This document shows positions 57,926-64,000 of a DNA stretch of 64,000 bases, in pieces. Position 1 is the first letter of the stretch. Each line of letters starts with the position of its first letter. The DNA comes from an uncultured Bacteroides sp. GTDB lineage: Bacteria > Bacteroidota > Bacteroidia > Bacteroidales > Bacteroidaceae. A model generated the notes under the pieces. That model searched no databases. It was not told the origin of the DNA and was given only the letters and a program-made list of their open reading frames with translations. Made by a program: the position numbers and the translations under genes. The DNA lies in contig NZ_OY781099.1 of NCBI RefSeq assembly GCF_963676325.1, forward strand, positions 1,240,001-1,304,000. Direction: 5' to 3'.

Positions 57926-59848
57926 ATGGGAAAAATTATTGGAATTGACTTAGGAACTACAAACTCTTGTGTTTCTGTATTTGAAGGCAACGAGCCTGTA
58001 GTAATATCAAACAGCGAAGGTAAACGTACAACTCCTTCTATCGTGGCATTTATTGATGGTGGCGAACGTAAAGTAGGTGATCCTGCAAAGCGTCAGGCTA
58101 TTACCAATGCAAAACGTACAGTATTCTCTATCAAACGTTTCATGGGTGAAAACTGGGACCAAGTACAAAAAGAGATTGCTCGTATGCCATATAACGTAGT
58201 AAAAGGAGATAATAATACACCACGTGTTGAGATTGACGGACGTCTTTACACCCCACAGGAAATTTCTGCAATGATTCTTCAGAAAATGAAAAAGACTGCA
58301 GAAGATTATCTTGGCCAGGAAGTAACTGAAGCAGTTATCACTGTTCCTGCATACTTCAGCGATTCTCAACGTCAGGCTACTAAAGAAGCCGGACAAATTG
58401 CCGGTCTGGAAGTAAAACGTATCGTTAACGAACCAACTGCTGCAGCTTTGGCTTACGGTCTTGATAAGGCTCACAAAGATATGAAAATAGCTGTATTCGA
58501 CTTAGGTGGAGGTACATTCGATATCTCTATTCTTGAATTCGGTGGCGGTGTGTTTGAAGTTCTTTCAACTAACGGTGATACTCACCTTGGTGGTGATGAT
58601 TTCGACCAGGTTCTTATCGACTGGTTGGCTGATGAGTTTAAGAACGACGAAGGTGTAGACTTACGTCAGGATCCAATGGCTCTTCAACGTTTGAAAGAAG
58701 CTGCTGAAAAAGCAAAAATTGAACTTTCTTCAACTACAACTACTGAGATTAACTTACCATACATTATGCCAGTAGGTGGTGTGCCAAAGCATTTGGTTAA
58801 AACACTGACTCGTGCTAAATTTGAATCTTTGGCTCATGACTTAATCCAGTCTTGTGTTGAACCTTGCCGCAAAGCAATGAGCGATGCAGGTTTAAGCAAT
58901 TCAGATATTGACGAAGTTATTCTGGTTGGTGGATCTACCCGTATTCCTGCAGTTCAGGATCTAGTTGAAAAATTCTTCGGAAAGGCTCCTTCTAAAGGTG
59001 TAAACCCTGACGAAGTTGTTGCAGTAGGTGCAGCTGTTCAAGGTGCGGTATTAACAGACGAAATTAAAGGCGTGGTTCTTCTTGATGTTACTCCATTGTC
59101 AATGGGTATTGAAACATTGGGTGGTGTAATGACTAAACTGATTGACTCTAATACAACCATTCCTTGCAAGAAGAGCGAAGTATTCTCTACTGCGGCCGAT
59201 AACCAAAGTGAAGTTACTATCCATGTACTTCAAGGTGAACGTCCAATGGCAACTCAGAACAAATCAATCGGTCAGTTCAATCTTTCCGGAATTGCTCCAG
59301 CTCGTCGTGGTATTCCTCAGATTGAAGTATCTTTCGATATCGATGCTAACGGTATCCTGAAAGTATCTGCAAAAGATAAAGCAACAGGTAAGGAACAAAC
59401 AATCCGTATCGAGGCTTCAAGTGGTTTGAGCAAAGAGGAAATTGAACGTATGAAAGCTGAGGCTGAGGCTAATGCTGATGCGGATAAGACAGAACGTGAA
59501 AAGATTGACAAGTTGAATCAGGCAGATAGCATGATTTTCCAGACTGAAAAACAACTAGAAGAAATGGGCGATAAACTTCCAGCTGACAAGAAAGCTCCTA
59601 TTGAAGCTGCTCTTGCAAAACTGAAAGAAGCTCACAAGGCTCAGGATCTTGCTGGTATTGATGCTGCAACAGCTGAACTGAATAAAGTATTCCAGGCAGC
59701 AAGCGAGCAAATGTATGCTCAGGGTGCTGGCCAACCAGGCGCAGAACAAGCTGGTCCTGACATGAATGCCGGAGCTGGTGCTCAAGGTGGCTCAGACAAA
59801 CATCAGGGTGACAACGTTCAGGACGCAGACTTTGAAGAAGTAAAATAA
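57926..59848 (+). CDS. dnaK: Molecular chaperone DnaK (Hsp70)
   Basis: 640 aa. Nucleotide-binding domain: GIDLGTTNSCVSVFEG, IVNEPTAAALAYGLDKA, DLGGGTFDISILE, GGSTRIPAVQDLV. Then the substrate-binding domain and helical lid, and a disordered Gly/Ala tail ending ADFEEVK. Works with ClpB in refolding. Neither dnaJ nor grpE is adjacent. No CIRCE element is present; see the sigma-54-like sequence upstream. Confidence 0.98.
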   Translation: MGKIIGIDLGTTNSCVSVFEGNEPVVISNSEGKRTTPSIVAFIDGGERKVGDPAKRQAITNAKRTVFSIKRFMGENWDQVQKEIARMPYNVVKGDNNTPRVEIDGRLYTPQEISAMILQKMKKTAEDYLGQEVTEAVITVPAYFSDSQRQATKEAGQIAGLEVKRIVNEPTAAALAYGLDKAHKDMKIAVFDLGGGTFDISILEFGGGVFEVLSTNGDTHLGGDDFDQVLIDWLADEFKNDEGVDLRQDPMALQRLKEAAEKAKIELSSTTTTEINLPYIMPVGGVPKHLVKTLTRAKFESLAHDLIQSCVEPCRKAMSDAGLSNSDIDEVILVGGSTRIPAVQDLVEKFFGKAPSKGVNPDEVVAVGAAVQGAVLTDEIKGVVLLDVTPLSMGIETLGGVMTKLIDSNTTIPCKKSEVFSTAADNQSEVTIHVLQGERPMATQNKSIGQFNLSGIAPARRGIPQIEVSFDIDANGILKVSAKDKATGKEQTIRIEASSGLSKEEIERMKAEAEANADADKTEREKIDKLNQADSMIFQTEKQLEEMGDKLPADKKAPIEAALAKLKEAHKAQDLAGIDAATAELNKVFQAASEQMYAQGAGQPGAEQAGPDMNAGAGAQGGSDKHQGDNVQDADFEEVK

Positions 59849-59877
59849 TAGTTATTGGTAAAACAATAAATAGTTAT

Positions 59878-59920
59878 AAGAATCCTCTGCAGGCTAATTA
59901 CCTACAGAGGATTTTCTTTA
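59878..59920 (+). terminator. dnaK terminator
   Basis: AATCCTCTG (59881-59889) pairs with CAGAGGATT (59905-59913), with an inner stem GCAGG/CCTAC-like, followed by TTTCTTT. Confidence 0.85.
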
Positions 59921-60053
59921 TGTTGTGCTTTGTTATAATCGGGCTATGAAAGTTTGTCATGCGGCAATGATACTGCTCTCTTTAGTTTAAAGCTACAAGT
60001 TTGTTTTGTAATATTTGTATCGGTTTGGCTATGCGAAATAGAAATATAATCGT

Positions 60054-60061
60054 TAGCTTTG
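60054..60061 (+). promoter_or_regulatory. -7 element of the GT9 gene
   Basis: TAGCTTTG, 50 bp before the start codon; a TTTG lies 26 bp further upstream, which is too far for the normal spacing. Confidence 0.45.
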
Positions 60062-60111
60062 GGGCCGAAAAATAAAAGAATAAAGATTACTCACCATTTA
60101 TAATTCAAGAT

Positions 60112-61164
60112 ATGGATATTTTAAAAAGAGTCAACGTTGTAAAAAGAATTGTTTTAGGAGCTCTGACTCAAAACGTAGGTGCTTCTAATGATTATCAGAA
60201 TGCTGGCCCATTAGATAAATCTGAAATTAAAAGAGTTTTGATAATCAGACCTAATCACAGATTGGGAAATCAATTGTTGATTACTCCTTTAGTTCAGGAG
60301 GTTGAAGAAATATTCCCGGATTGTAAAATCGATTTGTTTGTAAAAGGCGGCATTGCTCCAATTATCTTTAAGAATTATCAGAATATTGATAACATCATTA
60401 AGTTACCAAAAAAGCATTTTAAAGAACTACTCCAATATATTTATGGGTGGCTGAAACTAAGGAGCCGACGTTATGACATTGTAATAAACGTAGTTAAGGG
60501 GTCGTCATCTGGCAGACTCTCAACGAAGTTTTCTAATGCAAAATATAAGTTTTACGGAGATGATGAAGATAATTTTCAACTGAAATATACCGATTCTGAG
60601 CACATAGCAAAGTATCCGGTTTACAGTTTACGTTATTCTTTATCTAAATTAGGAATTAAGATTGCCGATAAAGAAGTTCCGTCTCTGGATATAAAACTGA
60701 GCTCATCAGAAATAGCCGAAGGAAAAAAGATACTTCAAGGTCTTATTGATAAGAAAGAAGAAAAAACAATCTGTTTGTTTACTTATGCAACAGGTGCAAA
60801 ATGCTATACAGAATCATGGTGGCTGAAATTCTATGATAGATTAAAGACTGAATATCCCAACTTCAATATTATTGAGATTTTGCCTGTAGAAAATATATCA
60901 AACATAGCATTTAAAGAACCAACTCTTTATAGTAAAGACATCAGGGAAATGGGTGCGGTAATAGCAAATACAGATATCTTTATTGGTGCCGATGGGGGCG
61001 TAATGCACTTAGCCGGCTCAGTAAAAACACCAACTCTAGGATTGTTTTCAGTTACCAGCTTAAATATGTACACACCATACGGCAATAAAAGCAAAGGGTT
61101 GGATACAAACAAACTGAGCATTGATGAATTAATTGGCGAAATGAACAGAATACTTTTGGCATAA
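60112..61164 (+). CDS. Glycosyltransferase family 9 (heptosyltransferase-like)
   Basis: 350 aa. GT-B fold of the ADP-heptose:LPS heptosyltransferase family: VLIIRPNHRLGNQLLITPLVQEVEEIFPDCKIDLFV near the N-terminus, and IADTDIFIGADGGVMHLAGSVKTPTLGLF-type text (cited in parts: FIGADGGVMHLAGSVKTP) in the donor site. Likely adds a sugar to lipooligosaccharide core at the inner membrane. It is alone, so the exact linkage is unknown. Confidence 0.9.
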   Translation: MDILKRVNVVKRIVLGALTQNVGASNDYQNAGPLDKSEIKRVLIIRPNHRLGNQLLITPLVQEVEEIFPDCKIDLFVKGGIAPIIFKNYQNIDNIIKLPKKHFKELLQYIYGWLKLRSRRYDIVINVVKGSSSGRLSTKFSNAKYKFYGDDEDNFQLKYTDSEHIAKYPVYSLRYSLSKLGIKIADKEVPSLDIKLSSSEIAEGKKILQGLIDKKEEKTICLFTYATGAKCYTESWWLKFYDRLKTEYPNFNIIEILPVENISNIAFKEPTLYSKDIREMGAVIANTDIFIGADGGVMHLAGSVKTPTLGLFSVTSLNMYTPYGNKSKGLDTNKLSIDELIGEMNRILLA

Positions 61165-61214
61165 AATCGCTTTTTTGCTCACGAAAAAGTGAGTGTAGGC
61201 CTGAAACGTGACTG

Positions 61215-61260
61215 ATCCGTGATAGATGAAATGACATCCATCACGGATTAATTATTTTAT
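61215..61260 (+). terminator. Terminator of the GT9 gene
   Basis: ATCCGTGAT (61215-61223) pairs with ATCACGGAT (61240-61248), followed by an A/T-rich tail. Confidence 0.75.
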
Positions 61261-61417
61261 AACCAGCGCTTTAAAAGTGATAGTGAGGGAGTGATGGTAG
61301 GTTTTGTGTTTTTGCTCTGAATTGCAGAATTTAAAATTTAATAAGAAGAAAATGCGTTCCATTCGTATCTTCACAATTCAAACTAATATCGATATTTTTG
61401 GAGATGAATTTTATTAC
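61261..61417. other. Non-coding interval
   Basis: No gene. A TATTTTTG box at 61393-61400 could start a very short plus-strand RNA ending at the next hairpin, but no -33 box supports it. Confidence 0.4.
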
Positions 61418-61470
61418 AAGAGGCTATTCCATATTATACTGGAACAGCCTCTTTCTATAGTTTTTTGTTT
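61418..61470. terminator. Terminator near the DUF3570 gene end
   Basis: AAGAGGCTATTCCA (61418-61431) pairs with TGGAACAGCCTCTT (61440-61453) with one mismatch. A T tract follows on the plus side. It may end the minus-strand cluster or a short plus-strand RNA. Confidence 0.7.
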
Positions 61471-61508
61471 TTGTATTACTTTCTTTATGAAGCCATTTTT
61501 TATTGTGG

Positions 61509-62705
61509 TTACTTAAACTTAAGAGCCAGGGTTATTAAATGAGATGTTAAGTTAGTACTACGATTATAGTAACTATATCTCACCTCAAGAGTATTAAGTT
61601 GCTTTATTCCAAATATTCCATTGGCAGACGTCACGCGAAAGTTTAGCCCGAAAAGATTACTCGTGAATTTAGATAAGTCATAATCACTTGTGTAATATGA
61701 TTCTTTATCAGATAACATATGCTCCTTGTATGGTTTAAAGTATTCAACACCCGATTGGGTATTGAAACGATAGAAAGGAGCAATAGACATAAATGGCGTA
61801 ATCTTGTAAGGTACCTCAAGCTCGGCTGTATGTGCAGTAAGCTTCCAGCTGTCCGTATAGTAACGATAAAATGCACGCAAGATGAACCGGTCTCCTAAAA
61901 AATAATTGGCTCGTACTCCAATAGGCAACTTAAACCGGTTGTCGGGCAACTTTTCCGAATAAGCATTGTTTCCATTATCTCCAAAGTAGACACGTTGATA
62001 AGCAGTTCCCAATAATCCTTTCTGATAACCAATGTCGGTGAGTACTGACATTTGTAGCCGTTGGTTTATAACCTGAGTTAAGCCCAATGCAAGATTGTAT
62101 GAATTACGAGGAGCATTATCTCCCTGCTTATAATCGAGGTTTGGACTTTTAGGGCGTAGCTCAACAGGTAATATTACCCTCCATGTATCCAGAAAGACTG
62201 ATGCCTTGGCAGAAAATTCAGTATTCTTATCCTTTGATGCTTTTGAATAAAGAACATTAGCACCTACGGAAGTATAGTCGAACTCATTAGAAAATGAAAG
62301 ACCACCTCCCAGCGAATAATTATGTTTTGTATTCTCAAACAAATAGCTGGCTGAAGGAGAAACACGTACATCATGGCTTGATGCGGATGAAATAGTCTTT
62401 GGGTCTATTTTATCTGAGGATGCAGAACTATAAGCATCGACTCCTAATTCTATTCCAAAAATGTGTTTGTTGTTTTTCTTATCAAATTTACTTAGCTGAA
62501 GATCAATTGAGTTGCCAGAGTCGTCCAGCCTTTCGTCGCCAATACCACCCGTAACAGCAGAGTTCTGTCCGTTCTGGTGATAGTAACTGGTCACAAAGTT
62601 AACTTCCTCAATCTTTAACTTTCTATATTTGGTGCTATCTGTTTGTGCTTTTGAAACATTCAAAAACAAGATAAGTGCAGCCACTGTTATAACTACTTTC
62701 TTCAT
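61509..62705 (-). CDS. DUF3570 outer-membrane beta-barrel protein
   Basis: 398 aa with signal peptide (ITVAALILFLNVSKAQ). Rich in alternating beta-strands with aromatic ends (VRANYFLGDRFILRAFYRYYTD), closing with the C-terminal LTSHLITLALKFK, as in DUF3570 barrels. The gene follows DUF4266 and ApbE, an order found widely in Bacteroidetes, suggesting a shared flavin- or redox-related envelope process. Confidence 0.88.
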   Translation of the reverse strand: MKKVVITVAALILFLNVSKAQTDSTKYRKLKIEEVNFVTSYYHQNGQNSAVTGGIGDERLDDSGNSIDLQLSKFDKKNNKHIFGIELGVDAYSSASSDKIDPKTISSASSHDVRVSPSASYLFENTKHNYSLGGGLSFSNEFDYTSVGANVLYSKASKDKNTEFSAKASVFLDTWRVILPVELRPKSPNLDYKQGDNAPRNSYNLALGLTQVINQRLQMSVLTDIGYQKGLLGTAYQRVYFGDNGNNAYSEKLPDNRFKLPIGVRANYFLGDRFILRAFYRYYTDSWKLTAHTAELEVPYKITPFMSIAPFYRFNTQSGVEYFKPYKEHMLSDKESYYTSDYDLSKFTSNLFGLNFRVTSANGIFGIKQLNTLEVRYSYYNRSTNLTSHLITLALKFK

Positions 62706-62719
62706 TTTATTATCTGTTT

Positions 62720-62938
62720 TTAGTTACAACCGCAACCGCCGCCGGTTTTTCCTCCATTTCCACCCGAAGCACCTTCTCTATATAGCAAGAAGTTGTTCTC
62801 ATATTTCTCAATCTTACGACTAGCAAGCCCCATCTCAGCATCATTGATTCTTGATTTCTGGAAAGACTTTACTGTGGTGCAGGATGTAAGCAGTAATAAA
62901 CTACATCCAAATGCTATAAAAAAAGCTTTCTTTTTCAT
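62720..62938 (-). CDS. DUF4266 lipoprotein
   Basis: 72 aa. A lipobox (LLLTSC) and a short mature part KSRINDAEMGLASRKIEKYENNFLLYREGASGG with a Gly/Cys-rich C-terminus (GGGCGCN), the DUF4266 signature. The stop of the ApbE gene overlaps its start by 4 bp. Function unknown, strictly tied to DUF3570/ApbE clusters. Confidence 0.88.
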   Translation of the reverse strand: MKKKAFFIAFGCSLLLLTSCTTVKSFQKSRINDAEMGLASRKIEKYENNFLLYREGASGGNGGKTGGGCGCN

Positions 62939-63861
62939 TCTATAAGTTTAATGTTGTTAGAGATATATAATTTATTATTGTCGTCAACAAGAATACATTC
63001 AATACCATTCAATTGATTGATAAGATTCAAGCCGTTGGCAACGCCTAAAATATTTACCGGAGTAGCCATTGCATCAGCTAACTCCGCATTAGTGGTAATT
63101 ATTGTCACACTCTTTATACCTTTTATTGGATAACCAGTCTTGGGATTGATTGTATGCGAGTATAACTGATTATTGATAGTTACAAACTTCTCATAATTGC
63201 CGGAAGTAGCAATCGCTTTATTGGTAATATTAAGTGTAGAAAAATAAGTCTGCTTCAGATTCGGATTGGCTATACCTACAGTCCATGGAGAACCATCTTC
63301 CTGATATCCCCAGGCATTTAAGTCGCCTGCCGCACTAATAATACCATTCTTTACTCCAAATTCAAGCATTACACGCTTGGCACAATCGGCAGCATATCCT
63401 TTACCAATGCCTCCAAAGCCAATACGCATCCCTCTGTTTTTAAGGAAGATAGTTTTTGCATCATCATCAAGCAATATATTCCTATAATCGATAAGATGTA
63501 CCGACTTTTTAGCTTCCTGCGGACTTGGTAATTTAGTCAGAGACTGATTAAAGTTCCAAAAGTCTTTATCAAGAGAACCATAAGAAAGATCAAAATATCC
63601 CTGAGTGAGCGCTGAAATTTTTTGTGCTCTGTATACTAAATTAAAAAACTCTTCAGGAACCTCTACCGGCTTTATCCCGGCATTTCTGTTTACCTCATTT
63701 GTAATGCTATCATCGCTATAAGTAGTAAATAACTTTTCTATTCGTTTTACTTCATCTATAGCACACGCTATCTGTTCATTACCCAGCTTTTCGTTTGCAC
63801 TCAGTGCTATGAACTCAAACTGGTTGCCCATTAGTTTAGTTTGTACCTTTACAAGGATCAT
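62935..63861 (-). CDS. apbE: FAD:protein FMN transferase (ApbE)
   Basis: 308 aa. Transfers FMN from FAD onto a Thr in a target protein. FDLSYGSLDKDFWNF, GFGGIGKGYAADCAKRVM, and the metal-binding late region HTINPKTGYPIKGIKSVTIITTNAELADAMAT are the family fingerprint. No signal peptide or lipobox is evident from the chosen start, unlike most ApbE proteins. It is 7 bp from the thioredoxin-like gene. Confidence 0.93.
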   Translation of the reverse strand: MILVKVQTKLMGNQFEFIALSANEKLGNEQIACAIDEVKRIEKLFTTYSDDSITNEVNRNAGIKPVEVPEEFFNLVYRAQKISALTQGYFDLSYGSLDKDFWNFNQSLTKLPSPQEAKKSVHLIDYRNILLDDDAKTIFLKNRGMRIGFGGIGKGYAADCAKRVMLEFGVKNGIISAAGDLNAWGYQEDGSPWTVGIANPNLKQTYFSTLNITNKAIATSGNYEKFVTINNQLYSHTINPKTGYPIKGIKSVTIITTNAELADAMATPVNILGVANGLNLINQLNGIECILVDDNNKLYISNNIKLIE

Positions 63862-63868
63862 TTTCTGC

Positions 63869-64000
63869 TTATTTTATATAGCAATTAATATCTTTTATGT
63901 AATCAGTTACAGCATTTTTTTTGTCGTATCCATTCCAGGTCTTTAGAGTATTTCCATTTGCATCAGCCAATACCAAAAAAGGGAAATTTCCCTCAGGATT
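63869..64000 (-). CDS. Thioredoxin-like protein, C-terminal part
   Basis: Only the last 43 codons are in the window. NFPFLVLADANGNTLKTWNGY is typical of the fourth strand and cis-Pro region of thioredoxin-fold proteins. It is the first gene seen of the cluster with ApbE, DUF4266 and DUF3570. Confidence 0.65.
   Translation of the reverse strand, partial: NPEGNFPFLVLADANGNTLKTWNGYDKKNAVTDYIKDINCYIK

Noticed and set aside
61304..61516. 70-aa open frame
   Set aside because: Runs through a terminator hairpin and its T tract.

Overview
The window looks like chromosomal DNA of a Bacteroides-type organism (Bacteroidales). The support is a HTCS regulator next to a SusC/SusD pair, several Bacteroidetes-restricted families (DUF3276, DUF5606, DUF4252, DUF3570, DUF4266, DUF6621-like), low GC content, mostly weak Shine-Dalgarno sequences, and the Bacteroides -7 element TAnnTTTG ahead of many genes. 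No tRNA, rRNA, CRISPR array, integrase or transposase gene was seen.

Layout. 1-3.0 kb: glycogen/alpha-glucan genes on the minus strand (GT4/5-type glycosyltransferase cut by the window edge, and a debranching enzyme). 3.2-6.1 kb: MarC, a Crp/Fnr regulator and enolase. 6.4-21 kb: a polysaccharide utilisation locus (HTCS, GH16, SusC, SusD, GH43, GH2). The GH43 and GH2 active-site signatures suggest a glucuronidated beta-1,3-galactan such as arabinogalactan. 21.3-33.5 kb: housekeeping genes (pepT, gcvT, a KefB-like antiporter, HIT protein, Fpg-like protein, S4 protein, pth, rplY, nusB-yajC-ybbR-coaE, DUF5606). 33.8-35.8 kb: a GH97 enzyme. 36.4-43.2 kb: an accessory block with a MarR/OMF/HlyD/MFS efflux operon, a membrane protein plus winged-helix regulator under a duplicated operator, and a CPBP protease. 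This block is bracketed by the clpB 3' end and a decayed copy of it. 43.2-48.8 kb: clpB, a DUF6621-like gene, LysR and YeiH. 49.2-52.2 kb: TetR and an ECF-sigma operon bounded by two DUF4252 genes. 52.3-57.4 kb: recA, bcp, a saccharopine-dehydrogenase-type enzyme and an ABC permease/binding-protein pair without its ATPase. 57.9-64 kb: dnaK, a GT9 enzyme and a DUF3570/DUF4266/ApbE/thioredoxin-like cluster.

The most unusual signal is non-coding. Five intergenic regions (about 10.6, 21.0, 36.0, 46.1 and 57.6 kb) each carry a small array of short, mostly palindromic motifs with centres 21-23 bp apart. The motif differs from locus to locus (ATTGnnCnAT, GATATACATC, TTGTACAA, CTGTACAG, GTGTAGAC), while the period and unit number (3-5) stay nearly constant. 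At two loci the register continues into a palindrome of a different sequence. I do not recognise this as a described repeat class. It could be a phased protein-binding array, a nucleoid or topological element, or a ladder of RNA hairpins. Two of the arrays lie upstream of the chaperone genes clpB and dnaK, which also share a sigma-54-like -24/-12 sequence.

All functions are inferred from protein sequence and gene context by eye; no database search was run.
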